Below the pieces are notes generated by a model, which had not been told where the DNA came from, searched no databases, and was given only the letters and a program-made list of their open reading frames with translations. From Roseinatronobacter ekhonensis (GTDB taxonomy: Bacteria > Pseudomonadota > Alphaproteobacteria > Rhodobacterales > Rhodobacteraceae), in contig NZ_UIHC01000028.1 of assembly GCF_900499075.1 (NCBI RefSeq), forward strand, positions 1 to 40,898: a stretch of DNA of 40,898 nucleotides, written 5' to 3'. Below are positions 1-9,709 of this stretch, piece after piece. The number at the start of each line of letters is the position of its first letter. Positions within the stretch are counted from its first letter, which is position 1. The position numbers and the translations under genes were made by a program.

Positions 1-181
1 CGCAAGCCTCAAGCTCGAGGCGGGCTGGTGAGGAAAGAAAGTCAGGGCGGATCATAAGCAATAGCTGAATCGTTCCAAACCCAGCAGTCAAGTCAACAAA
101 TTCGGCTTCTGCAGGACTCGGAGTATATCCCTGGGAAAGTTTCAGTAAGTTTGGGGCTTTGGGATATCGGGCAGGCGGCTG

Positions 182-1207
182 ATGAGTACGATCAAGAACA
201 TGGAAGAATTTGCGCGATTGTCCGGCATTTCACGCCCGACAGTTTCCAAATACTTCAATGATCCGTCGAGCGTGCGCAGTTCCACACGAGAGCGCATCGA
301 ACAGGCGTTGGAAGTGTTCGACTATCGGCCCAACATTTATGCGGTCAATCAGAACCGCAGCCTGACAAAGAATGTCGGCATTGTCGTTCCGTATCTGGCC
401 GACCCGTTCTTTGCCGAGATCGCACGCATTATCGAGCGCCGCAGCATTGAAGCCGGGTTTTCGCCGATCTTGTATAGCTCGCATGGCGAGCAGAAAATCG
501 AGAACGAGATCATGGAAGGGCTGACAGCGCTCAAGCCCGCCGGAGTTTTTTTCGCGCCACTGGGTCGTTTATCGGACCGCCGCGCCATAGAAAGGTTCTG
601 TCGTGACGTTCCGACGGTGCTGTTCGACAGCAATATCGAAGGCATGGGAGAGGCATTTGTCGGGTCCGACAACTACAGTTTCGTGCAGTTGACCGTCGAG
701 TATCTAGGCCGGACCGGATCAAGCCCCTGTTTTTTCGAAATGTCAAAGCCGGTTAACCCCAATGCCAACAAGCGCAGGAACGCGTATATCGCGATCATGG
801 AAGCGGAAGGGCTGGAGCCACATGTCGTGTCTGTCGAGGGGGAAGGCTGGGGATTCGAGGAAATCGGACGGCAAGGCGCGCATACGGTGCTTGATTCGCA
901 ATCCCTGCCCACAGATACCGTGTTGTTCAGCAATGACCGCCTTGCCATCGGGTTTCTGGCAGGGTGCTATGAGCGTGGTTTGCGCGTCGGCCGGGGCGAG
1001 GGATGCGCCCTGCGCGTGGCATCGCATGACGACCACCCGTTTTCGCGCTTTACCTGTCCGGCCCTGACCACGGCGGCGCATCAATATGACCTGGTCGCGG
1101 ATAAGTGCATGGAAACATTGTTTTCCATGATCGAATCCGGGAGGCGCTTTTCTGCGAGGGACGATACATTGATCCCCGCAAAGCTAATCTTGCGAGCCTC
1201 TGCCTGA
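182..1207 (+). CDS. LacI-family transcriptional regulator of the polyol operon
   Basis: 341 residues, the usual length for the family. Residues about 5-55 form the LacI helix-turn-helix and hinge (FARLSGISRPTVSKYF, then RIEQALEVFDYRPN). The rest is a periplasmic-binding-protein-like effector domain (NVGIVVPYLADPFFAEI; VLFSNDRLAIGFL). It probably represses the polyol genes that follow in the same direction and is released by a polyol or a catabolic product; that ligand is inferred from position only. The 98-bp gap to smoE carries a perfect palindrome of LacI type, which supports local control. The ATG at 182 is the first start in frame with the helix-turn-helix intact. Its base composition is less GC-rich than the operon it precedes. 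Confidence 0.9.
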   Translation: MSTIKNMEEFARLSGISRPTVSKYFNDPSSVRSSTRERIEQALEVFDYRPNIYAVNQNRSLTKNVGIVVPYLADPFFAEIARIIERRSIEAGFSPILYSSHGEQKIENEIMEGLTALKPAGVFFAPLGRLSDRRAIERFCRDVPTVLFDSNIEGMGEAFVGSDNYSFVQLTVEYLGRTGSSPCFFEMSKPVNPNANKRRNAYIAIMEAEGLEPHVVSVEGEGWGFEEIGRQGAHTVLDSQSLPTDTVLFSNDRLAIGFLAGCYERGLRVGRGEGCALRVASHDDHPFSRFTCPALTTAAHQYDLVADKCMETLFSMIESGRRFSARDDTLIPAKLILRASA

Positions 1208-1212
1208 CTGAA

Positions 1213-1275
1213 TATTTACGCGCGTAAATAAAATTCTTGACGCGGGAAAGTTTCCACGCGTAAATTTACCTCGCG
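1213..1275 (+). promoter_or_regulatory. Polyol operon promoter with LacI-type operators
   Basis: TATTTACGCGCGTAAATA at 1213-1230 is a perfect 18-bp palindrome with the central CG typical of LacI operators. A second copy of the half-site (ACGCGTAAAT) starts at 1256 and includes the palindrome GTAAATTTAC (1260-1269). Between and overlapping them lie a -35-like TTGACG (1237-1242) and, after 18 bp, a -10-like TAAATT (1261-1266). A repressor on both sites would flank the -35 and cover the -10. Motif positions are seen directly; binding by the upstream LacI protein is inferred. Confidence 0.7.
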
Positions 1276-1305
1276 AATATAGCATCCAAGCCAGGGAGGA
1301 TAAGG

Positions 1306-2622
1306 ATGTCCATCAAGACCGCACTTCGTGCGACAAGTGCCATTGCGCTCTGCGCATTTGCCACGACCGCCATAGCCCAAGACACCACGATCACCATCGC
1401 CACCGTGAACAACGGCGACATGATCCGTATGCAGGGTTATGCCGATATATTCACCGAACAGACCGGCATCAATGTCGAGTGGGTGACGCTGGAAGAAAAC
1501 GTATTGCGCCAGCGCGTGACGACCGACATCACCACCAATGGTGGCCAGTTCGACATCATGACCATCGGCATGTACGAGACCCCGATCTGGGGGGCCAATG
1601 ACTGGCTGGTGCCGCTGGATGACCTGTCCGAAGAGTATGACGTGGACGACATCCTGCCCGCAATGCGCAATGGTCTGTCGCATGACGGCACGCTCTATGC
1701 AGCGCCCTTTTACGGCGAATCTTCCATGGTGATGTACCGCACCGACCTGATGGAAGCCGCTGGTCTGGAAATGCCCGAAGCGCCGACATGGCAGTTCATC
1801 CGCGAAGCGGCTGCCGCCATGGATGACCCCGAAAACGACATCAACGGCGTCTGCCTGCGCGGCAAGGCCGGTTGGGGCGAAGGCGGCGCGTTCATCACCG
1901 TCACCGGCAATTCGTTCGGCGCGCGCTGGTTCGACGAAGAGTGGAACGCCCAGTTCGACCAGCCGGAATGGGCCGAAGCGGTCAATTTCTACGTGAACCT
2001 GATGAACGACTACGGCCCCGAGGGCTACGCCACCAACGGGTTCAACGAAAACCTGTCGCTGTTCCAGCAGGGCAAATGCGGCATGTGGATTGACGCGACC
2101 GTTGCCGCGTCTTTCGTGACCAACCCCGAGGATTCGACCGTGGCCGACAGCGTTGGCTTCGCGCTGGCTCCGAATGCTGAAGGCGTTGAAAAACGCTCGA
2201 ACTGGCTATGGGCATGGGCGCTGGCCATTCCGGCAGGCACACAGCAGGAAGATGCAGCCAAGCAGTTCATCGAGTGGGCGACCTCGAAAGACTATATTGA
2301 GCTGGTTGCAGAGAACGAAGGCTGGGCCAATGTTCCGCCTGGCGCGCGCACCTCGCTGTATGAAACCCCGGAATACCAGGAAGTGCCTTTCGCCCAGATG
2401 ACGCTGGATTCGATCAATGCCGCCGACCCGACCAACCCGACGGTTGATCCGGTCCCCTATGTTGGCATCCAGTTCGTGGCGATCCCGGAATTCGCAGGTA
2501 TGGCCACAGAGGTCAGCCAGGAATTCTCGGCGGCCTATGCCGGTCAGCAAACCGTTGAAGAGGCGCTGGCAAAAGCCCAAGCCATCACCAACGAGACGAT
2601 GGAAGCAGCGGGCTACCGCTAA
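1306..2622 (+). CDS. smoE: Polyol ABC transporter, periplasmic binding protein (SmoE type)
   Basis: 438 residues with a Sec signal peptide (residues 1-24, likely cleaved after AIA before Gln25), then an extracellular solute-binding protein family 1 fold (TITIATVNNGDMIRMQGYAD; WWAWALAIPAG-like C-lobe). It should capture sorbitol, mannitol or a related polyol in the periplasm and deliver it to SmoF/SmoG. The start at 1306 has a good ribosome site (AGGGAGGA at about 1293-1300). It is first in the operon, directly behind the operator region. The assignment as SmoE rests on family plus the downstream smoS-mtlK-xylB genes; exact ligand is not readable from sequence. Confidence 0.9.
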   Translation: MSIKTALRATSAIALCAFATTAIAQDTTITIATVNNGDMIRMQGYADIFTEQTGINVEWVTLEENVLRQRVTTDITTNGGQFDIMTIGMYETPIWGANDWLVPLDDLSEEYDVDDILPAMRNGLSHDGTLYAAPFYGESSMVMYRTDLMEAAGLEMPEAPTWQFIREAAAAMDDPENDINGVCLRGKAGWGEGGAFITVTGNSFGARWFDEEWNAQFDQPEWAEAVNFYVNLMNDYGPEGYATNGFNENLSLFQQGKCGMWIDATVAASFVTNPEDSTVADSVGFALAPNAEGVEKRSNWLWAWALAIPAGTQQEDAAKQFIEWATSKDYIELVAENEGWANVPPGARTSLYETPEYQEVPFAQMTLDSINAADPTNPTVDPVPYVGIQFVAIPEFAGMATEVSQEFSAAYAGQQTVEEALAKAQAITNETMEAAGYR

Positions 2623-2638
2623 CTCCGGCCTATGATTT

Positions 2639-2664
2639 CAGGGGCGGTCCTTGCGCCGCCCCTG
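2639..2664 (+). promoter_or_regulatory. Intercistronic stem-loop between smoE and smoF
   Basis: CAGGGGCGG (2639-2647) pairs perfectly with CCGCCCCTG (2656-2664) around an 8-base loop, 17 bases after the smoE stop. A pyrimidine-rich stretch follows but no run of T. It is therefore more likely a transcript-stabilising or partially attenuating hairpin, which would give more binding protein than permease, than a full terminator. The role is inferred from similar hairpins behind other binding-protein genes. Confidence 0.55.
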
Positions 2665-2742
2665 GTCTTCTCTCCCGATTTCCCTGATCGTCTGTCGACA
2701 CGGTGCCGCTGCTTGCGCCTGTCCACGTTAGAGGTGCATCCA

Positions 2743-3609
2743 ATGGCCACCAAAGCGTCCCGATCCGCCGCCCGACTAATGATGGCGCCCGCCGTGATCC
2801 TGCTTCTGGGCTGGATGCTGGTGCCGCTGACGATGACGATTTGGTTCTCGTTTCGCAGCTATCTGCCTTTGCGCGGGGGCGATCTGGGCGCCGCTGGCTT
2901 TGACAATTATGTCCGCTTCATCTCTTCCAGTGCGTTCTGGCCATCCATCCAGACCACGCTGATACTGGTCGGCAGTGTATTGGTCATCACGGTCGTGTTC
3001 GGCACCCTGCTGGCGCTTTTGCTGGATCAGCCGATGTGGGGGCAGGGGGTTGTGCGCATCCTTGTCATCGCCCCGTTTTTCGTCATGCCGACCGTGTCGG
3101 CACTGGTTTGGAAAAACATGTTCATGGACCCAACGAACGGGTTATTCGCGCATCTTTGGCGGTTCTTCGGGGCCGAACCCGTCAGTTGGCTGTCCGACGC
3201 GTCGTTGCCGTCGATCGTGATGATCGTGTCGTGGCAATGGTTGCCTTTCGCCACGCTTATCCTGCTGACCGCCGTGCAGTCGCTGGATGGCGAACAGCTG
3301 GAAGCCGCAGAAATGGACGGCGCGACCAAGCTGAAACGGTTTTTCTTCATCATTCTGCCGCATCTCAGCCGCGCGATCACGATCGTAATCCTGATCCAGA
3401 CGATCTTCCTGCTGTCGATCTTTGCCGAGATTTTCGTCACCACAGGCGGCGCGTTCGGCACCCGCACCCTGACCTACCTGATCTTTCAGCGTGTTCTGGA
3501 AAGCCAGAATATCGGCCTCGGGTCCGCCGGTGGCGTTTATGCCATCATCCTCGCCAACATTGTTGCGATCTTCCTGATGCGGATCGTCGGCAAGAACCTG
3601 GATAATTGA
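2743..3609 (+). CDS. smoF: Polyol ABC transporter permease (SmoF type)
   Basis: 288 residues with about six membrane spans, the first at about 15-37. The ABC permease EAA loop reads EAAEMDGATKLKRFFFIILP, the site that docks onto the ATPase. Member of the MalF-like sugar permease family; it pairs with SmoG in the inner membrane. The frame is open from 2632, but the ATG at 2743 is preferred: GAGGTG lies at 2731-2736, and the upstream codons fall in the hairpin region and do not look like protein. It ends 2 bases before the smoG start. Confidence 0.9.
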   Translation: MATKASRSAARLMMAPAVILLLGWMLVPLTMTIWFSFRSYLPLRGGDLGAAGFDNYVRFISSSAFWPSIQTTLILVGSVLVITVVFGTLLALLLDQPMWGQGVVRILVIAPFFVMPTVSALVWKNMFMDPTNGLFAHLWRFFGAEPVSWLSDASLPSIVMIVSWQWLPFATLILLTAVQSLDGEQLEAAEMDGATKLKRFFFIILPHLSRAITIVILIQTIFLLSIFAEIFVTTGGAFGTRTLTYLIFQRVLESQNIGLGSAGGVYAIILANIVAIFLMRIVGKNLDN

Positions 3610-3611
3610 CC

Positions 3612-4442
3612 ATGGCCCGTGATGTGACCTCTCGCCGCAAGCTGATCAACACCGCCGCCGCATGGGCTGTCGGTTTGGTCATCTTCTTTCCGATCCTGTG
3701 GACCTTCCTGACCAGCTTCAAGTCCGAGGCGCAGGCGATCGCCGCCCCGCCCCTGTTCCTGAATTTCGACTGGACGCTGGAAAATTACGGCGTGGTCATG
3801 GAGCGGTCGAACTATGCCCGCTTCCTGTGGAATTCGATCCTGATCGCGGGCGGGTCCACCATTCTGGGCTTGCTGGTTGCGGTGCCCGCCGCGTGGTCCA
3901 TGGCTTTCGTGCCGTCGCGCCGGACCAAGGATATCCTGCTGTGGATGCTCTCGACGAAGATGTTGCCTGCGGTTGGTGTGCTGTATCCCATCTACCTGCT
4001 GTTCATTCAGCTTGGGCTGCTCGACAGCCGCGCGGGGCTTATCATCGTGATGATGCTGATCAACCTGCCGATCATCGTCTGGATGCTGTATACCTATTTC
4101 CGCGAGATTCCGGTCGACATTCTGGAAGCTGCGCGCATGGACGGGGCGTCTTTGAAATCAGAGATACTTTATGTGCTGACGCCCATGGCGATCCCCGGCA
4201 TCGCCTCGACCATGCTTTTGAACTTCATCCTTGCGTGGAACGAGGCGTTCTGGACGCTGAACCTGACCTCGGTCGACGCAGCGCCGCTGACGGCCTTCAT
4301 CGCCAGCTATTCCAGCCCCGAGGGCCTGTTCTTCGCCAAGCTCAGCGCGGCCTCTACCATGGCCATCGCGCCGATCCTCATCCTTGGCTGGTTCAGCCAG
4401 AAACAGCTTGTCCGTGGCCTGACCTTCGGCGCGGTGAAATAA
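3612..4442 (+). CDS. smoG: Polyol ABC transporter permease (SmoG type)
   Basis: 276 residues, six predicted spans, with the EAA loop EAARMDGASLKSEILYVLTP near the C-terminal half. It is the MalG-like partner of SmoF. A TTG at 3606 is also in frame, but the ATG at 3612 is the natural start, two bases after the smoF stop, so translation is probably coupled. No strong ribosome site is visible, which fits coupling. Confidence 0.9.
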   Translation: MARDVTSRRKLINTAAAWAVGLVIFFPILWTFLTSFKSEAQAIAAPPLFLNFDWTLENYGVVMERSNYARFLWNSILIAGGSTILGLLVAVPAAWSMAFVPSRRTKDILLWMLSTKMLPAVGVLYPIYLLFIQLGLLDSRAGLIIVMMLINLPIIVWMLYTYFREIPVDILEAARMDGASLKSEILYVLTPMAIPGIASTMLLNFILAWNEAFWTLNLTSVDAAPLTAFIASYSSPEGLFFAKLSAASTMAIAPILILGWFSQKQLVRGLTFGAVK

Positions 4443-4454
4443 GGAATATCTGTT

Positions 4455-5455
<1,001 letters not shown>

Positions 5456-5459
<4 letters not shown>

Positions 5460-6229
5460 AACGACTGGACGGAAAAAATGCGCTGATCACCGGCGCGGCG
5501 CGCGGGATTGGCCGTGCCTTTGCCGAGGCCTATATCCGCGAGGGCGCGCGCGTGGCGATTGCCGATATCGACATTGCCCGTGCGCGCGCCACAGCCCAAG
5601 AGCTGGGCGACGCCGCCATCGCGATAGAGCTGGATGTGACCTGTCAGGACAGCATCGACAGCGGCATTGCCGAAACAGTCGCGCGTTTTGGGCAGATCGA
5701 CATTCTGATAAACAACGCCGCCATTTTCACCGCCGCCCCGATTGCCGAGATTGCACGCGAAGATTACGCGCGGTGTTTCGACATAAATGTATCCGGGACG
5801 CTCTTCATGATGCAGGCCGTCGCCCGCCACATGATAGAGCGCGGCATCAGGGGCCGGATCATCAACATGGCCAGTCAGGCCGGACGCCGTGGTGAACCGC
5901 TTGTCGCCGTCTATTGTGCGACCAAGGCCGCCGTGATCAGCCTGACCCAATCGGCGGCGCTGAACCTCATCGAGCACGGCATCAACGTGAACGCCATCGC
6001 GCCCGGCGTGGTCGATGGCGAGCATTGGGACGGCGTGGATGCGTTTTTCGCCAAGTATGAGGGCAAGGCGCCCGGTCAGAAAAAGCGCGAGGTTGGTGCC
6101 AGTGTGCCCTACGGGCGCATGGGGCAGGCCAAGGATCTGACTGGCATGGCGGTGTTCCTTGCCTCTGACGAAGCCGACTACATCGTCGCGCAATGCTATA
6201 ATGTCGACGGCGGCCAATGGATGAGCTGA
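5456..6229 (+). CDS. smoS: Sorbitol (L-iditol 2-) dehydrogenase, short-chain family
   Basis: 257 residues, a classical short-chain dehydrogenase. NAD-binding TGAARGIG is at 12-19 (Asp37 favours NAD over NADP), NNAA at 86-89, and the catalytic Ser140, Tyr153 and Lys157 (YCATK) are all present. In Rhodobacter the gene at this operon position oxidises D-sorbitol to D-fructose. It overlaps smoK by 4 bases, so it belongs to the same transcript. Substrate assignment follows the operon order and family, not residues I can read. Confidence 0.88.
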
Positions 6230-7722
6230 TGATGAATACCCGCCCCGTTCCCCTGTCTAACGCGACTTTGGCCGAGTTGCCCGAATACGTTGTCGGCCCC
6301 GGCTACGACCGCGCGACCCTGACGCCGGGGATTGTGCATATCGGGCTGGGCAATTTCCACCGTGCGCATCAGGCGTGGTATACTCACCGGCTGATGCAGA
6401 TGGGGTTGGCAAAGGACTGGGCGATTGTCGGGGCCGGCGTGCGGCCCGGCGACAGCGCCATGCGCGCACGGCTGCTGGCGCAGGACTGTCTGAGCACGCT
6501 GATAGAACTGGACCCTACAGGCAAATCCGCCGAGGTGTCCGGCGCGATGGTAGATTTCGTCGCGGTTACGCCCGAGAACGGACCATTGATTGCGCGCATG
6601 TCCGACCCTGCGATCCGCATCGTGTCGCTGACCGTGACAGAAGGGGGGTATTACACAGACCCTGCCACGGGCGCGCTGGATACCCGTCATCCAGACATTC
6701 AGCACGACGCGGCGAACCCGTCCACACCGCGCACCGCATTCGGGGCGATTGTTGCGGCCTTGCGCGTGCGCCGCGCGCAGGGGCTGGGGCCGTTTACGGG
6801 CCTGTCCTGCGACAACCTGCAAGGCAATGGCACGATCTTGCGGCAGGCGATTGTCGGCCTTGCGCTGCTGTCAGACCCTGATCTCGCCAGATGGATCGAC
6901 TCAGAGTGCAGTTTTCCGAATTCCATGGTGGATTGCATCGTGCCTGCGACCGGACCGGCCGAAATCGCCTTGGCGCGGCAGATGGGCGTGGACGACCAAG
7001 CGCCGGTGACGCATGAGAATTTTCGCCAATGGGTGATCGAGGATGATTTCTGCGCCGGGCGGCCCGACTGGGACCGCGCGGGCGCGGTGTTTTCGTCAGA
7101 TGTTCACGCGTATGAAATTATGAAAATCCGCATCCTAAACGGGGGGCATCAGGTTATCTGTGCCGCGGGCGAGCTGCTGGGTCTGGGCACGATTGCCGCG
7201 ACGATGGCGCATCCGGGCATTCGCGCGATGTTTCGGCATATCGCCGCACATGAAATCGCACCCCATGTCGCGCCGGTTCCGGGCATGACACCGCAAGACT
7301 ATATCACGTTGATAGAGACGCGGTTTTCCAACCCCGAAATCGCCGATACCACACGGCGCGTGGCGTTTGACGGGTCCAGCCGCCATGCCGGTTTCATCCT
7401 GCCATCGGTGCGGGACGGGCTGGCGCGTGGTGTATCCGTCGAAGGACTGGCGTTCGTGTCGGCGCTTTGGGCGCGGTATTGCACAGGCCAGACCGAAGCG
7501 GGCGAGGCCGTCGCGCCGAACGACCCCAACTGGCCCGCCTTGCACAAGGCGGCGCTGGCCGCCCGCACCCGCCCCATGGCGTGGTTGGAGCAAGAGTCGC
7601 TCTATGGCAAGCTGCACCAAGATGCGCGGTTTGCCGACAGTTTCTGCCGCTGGTTGACCGCGTTGAATGACCACGGCGTCGCGGCCACGATTGACCGGTT
7701 TTGCGCTGAAAGGGTGGCATGA
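6229..7722 (+). CDS. mtlK: Mannitol 2-dehydrogenase (MtlK), polyol-specific long-chain family
   Basis: 497 residues from this start. The N-terminal nucleotide-binding stretch is HIGLGNFHRAHQAW, and the catalytic signature of the long-chain mannitol dehydrogenase family is seen as KIRILNGGHQ, with the conserved Lys, Asn and His. It oxidises D-mannitol to fructose; relatives also turn D-arabitol into D-xylulose. ATG at 6229 gives a TGATG overlap with the smoS stop. ATG codons at 6217 and 6232 are in-frame alternatives differing by a few residues. Confidence 0.9.
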   Translation: MMNTRPVPLSNATLAELPEYVVGPGYDRATLTPGIVHIGLGNFHRAHQAWYTHRLMQMGLAKDWAIVGAGVRPGDSAMRARLLAQDCLSTLIELDPTGKSAEVSGAMVDFVAVTPENGPLIARMSDPAIRIVSLTVTEGGYYTDPATGALDTRHPDIQHDAANPSTPRTAFGAIVAALRVRRAQGLGPFTGLSCDNLQGNGTILRQAIVGLALLSDPDLARWIDSECSFPNSMVDCIVPATGPAEIALARQMGVDDQAPVTHENFRQWVIEDDFCAGRPDWDRAGAVFSSDVHAYEIMKIRILNGGHQVICAAGELLGLGTIAATMAHPGIRAMFRHIAAHEIAPHVAPVPGMTPQDYITLIETRFSNPEIADTTRRVAFDGSSRHAGFILPSVRDGLARGVSVEGLAFVSALWARYCTGQTEAGEAVAPNDPNWPALHKAALAARTRPMAWLEQESLYGKLHQDARFADSFCRWLTALNDHGVAATIDRFCAERVA

Positions 7723-9173
7723 GCTACCTTGGGCTTGATCTTGGCACCTCTGGCCTGAAAGCCCTTCTGGTCGATGCCGATGGCGCGGTCATTGGCCAAG
7801 CCACACGCAGCTACCCCGTAGACCACTGGCGTTCGGGTTGGTCCGAGCAAGACCCCGCACATTGGGTTGCGGCCCTGCATGGCTGCGTGGCCGATTTGCA
7901 CGCGCGCCATCCTGCCTTTGGCGGGGTGCGCGGGATCGGTGTGTCGGGCCACATGCACGGGGCGACCTTGCTGGATGCGCAGGGCGCCGTTCTGCGCCCC
8001 TGTATCTTGTGGAATGACACACGCGCCCATGCCGAAGCCGCCGAGATGGACGCGGACCCACCGTTTCGCGGCATCAGCGGCAATATCGTGTTCCCCGGTT
8101 TTACCGCGCCCAAGCTGGTCTGGCTGCGCCGTCACGAGCCGGAGGTTTTCGCGCGGGTTGCCAAGGTTTTGCTGCCCGCTGCGTATATGAACCATGTTCT
8201 GACAGGCGACACCGTCGGGGACATGTCGGACGCGGCGGGGACATCATGGTTGGATATGGGTGCGCGTGACTGGTCGGACACATTGCTGCGCCTGTCGGGG
8301 ATGCAGCCGGATCAGATGCCGCGCCTGGTCGAAGGCTGCGCCGCTGCGGGCCAGTTGCGCGACGATCTGGCCCGCGACTGGGGGCTGACAGGGCCGGTGA
8401 TCGTGGCGGGCGGTGCGGGCGACAATGCCGCCGCCGCCTGCGGGCTTGGCTTGACCGTTGAAGGGCAGGGGGCCGTATCGCTGGGCACATCCGGCGTGGT
8501 GATGGTAGTGCGCGACGGCTACAGGCCCGCCCCTGAAACTGCGGTTCACACCTTTTGCCATGCGCTGCCCAAGCGGTGGTACCAGATGGGGGTGATGCTG
8601 GCGGCGACCGACAATCTGAACTGGTTTGCCCGACTGACCGGCCAGACGCCCGAAGGCTTGGTCGGGGAACTGGGCGACCAAGTTCAGCACCCCGGAGAGG
8701 CCGTGTTTCGACCCTATCTGGCAGGCGAGCGCACGCCGCATAACAGCCCGCATTTGCGCGCCGGTTTCGACAGGCTTGGCGCCAATACCAGCCGGGTGGA
8801 CCTGACCCGCGCGGTTCTGGAAGGCGTATGCTTTGGTCTGCGCGACAATCTGGATGCCCTGCGCGCGACAGGCGCCGCGCCGCAATACCTGTTTGCAACC
8901 GGCGGCGGCAGCCGGTCCGACTATTGGTTGCATCTGCTCGCCACGGTGCTGAACCTGCCTTTGCGCGCGCCGGACGAAGGTGTGCATGGTGCCGCCCTCG
9001 GCGCTACGCGGCTGGGTATGATCGCGGCGACGGGGTGTGCGCCCGAAAGCGTGGTGACGCCTCCGCGTGCCTGTCGCAGCTATGACCCGATCCCCGGTCT
9101 TGTCGCCCCGTATGAGGACGCCCATGCCAGCTTCCGGGCGGATGTGTCGCGTCATTTGGCCAATCTTGGATAA
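7719..9173 (+). CDS. xylB: Xylulokinase
   Basis: 484 residues, a FGGY-family carbohydrate kinase: N-terminal phosphate-binding LGLDLGTSGLKALLVD; GVSGHMHGATLLD typical of XylB; C-terminal ATP-binding LFATGGGSRSDYW. It phosphorylates D-xylulose, the expected product of arabitol or xylitol oxidation, to xylulose 5-phosphate. The start overlaps the mtlK stop (ATGA, 7719-7722). It is the last gene of the operon; a convergent gene ends 27 bases on. No fructokinase is in the window, so fructose made from sorbitol or mannitol must be phosphorylated by a gene elsewhere. Confidence 0.93.
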   Translation: MSYLGLDLGTSGLKALLVDADGAVIGQATRSYPVDHWRSGWSEQDPAHWVAALHGCVADLHARHPAFGGVRGIGVSGHMHGATLLDAQGAVLRPCILWNDTRAHAEAAEMDADPPFRGISGNIVFPGFTAPKLVWLRRHEPEVFARVAKVLLPAAYMNHVLTGDTVGDMSDAAGTSWLDMGARDWSDTLLRLSGMQPDQMPRLVEGCAAAGQLRDDLARDWGLTGPVIVAGGAGDNAAAACGLGLTVEGQGAVSLGTSGVVMVVRDGYRPAPETAVHTFCHALPKRWYQMGVMLAATDNLNWFARLTGQTPEGLVGELGDQVQHPGEAVFRPYLAGERTPHNSPHLRAGFDRLGANTSRVDLTRAVLEGVCFGLRDNLDALRATGAAPQYLFATGGGSRSDYWLHLLATVLNLPLRAPDEGVHGAALGATRLGMIAATGCAPESVVTPPRACRSYDPIPGLVAPYEDAHASFRADVSRHLANLG

Positions 9174-9199
9174 ACGAGGGGCTGCGATAAAAGCCCGCC

Positions 9200-9709
9200 T
9201 CAGCTCGCCAGATGCGGCGCGAAGACAAGCCGTGTGCCGTAGCGTATGCGGGGCGCGATGGTCCGCAGGTCGGCCCTGCCCAGCCCGATGCAGCCTGCCG
9301 TGGGCCGCCCCGCCCCGCGCCATTGATGGATGAAAATGGCCGACCCGCGACCGCGTATCGCGCGTGGCCAGTTCCAGTCTGTCAGGATGATCAGGTCATA
9401 CATCGGGTCGGCGCGGCGCAGGCGTTCGTGGCTGAAGGCATAGGGCGCGCGGACCATCAGGTTGTAATCCTCGTGCGCGGGGTCATCCGACCACAGGTCG
9501 CGTGGGCCGATGGGCAAGGCCCAATCGGTCGGTCGTGCCATTCGGTCGGGCCGGTACAGCATGCCGACAATGCGGTGTGTGCCGACAGGTGTCGCGCCGT
9601 CGCCTTCGCGTTTGTCGGCGCGAATTCCGCCGCGCCCGATGGTGCATGGATAGCGCCGCCCCAGAAAGCGTAGGCCGGTTCGGGTCAGCACCATGTCGAA
9701 CCGGTTCAC
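9200..9709 (-). CDS. L,D-transpeptidase (YkuD)-domain protein
   Basis: 169 residues. The YkuD active-site signature is present as His128 (IHQW) and Cys140 in GRPTAGCIGL, the expected H...S/T-x-GC spacing. Such enzymes remodel peptidoglycan cross-links by cutting and joining at D-amino acid centres. Unusually, no signal peptide or membrane span is seen at the N-terminus (MNRFDMVLTR), so export is unexplained; some short relatives share this. It overlaps the ribA stop by 4 bases (ATGA) and is cotranscribed behind it. It converges on xylB. Confidence 0.82.
   Translation of the reverse strand: MNRFDMVLTRTGLRFLGRRYPCTIGRGGIRADKREGDGATPVGTHRIVGMLYRPDRMARPTDWALPIGPRDLWSDDPAHEDYNLMVRAPYAFSHERLRRADPMYDLIILTDWNWPRAIRGRGSAIFIHQWRGAGRPTAGCIGLGRADLRTIAPRIRYGTRLVFAPHLAS

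Noticed and set aside
1-181. An open minus-strand frame across the left edge (reading KLSQGYTPSPAEAEFVDL... towards position 1), of lower GC content than the neighbours.
   Set aside because: Codon use is unlike the surrounding genes, there is no start with a ribosome site, it continues open into the antisense of lacI, and I recognise no family. It may be the trace of a mobile element, but cannot be supported.
9174-9199. Imperfect inverted repeat between convergent xylB and the transpeptidase gene as a shared terminator.
   Set aside because: The stem needs bulges and has no T run, so it is not reported as a terminator.
8244-9323. Long minus-strand frame of 359 codons opposite xylB.
   Set aside because: Shadow of xylB; low-complexity translation and overlap with the transpeptidase gene on the same strand.
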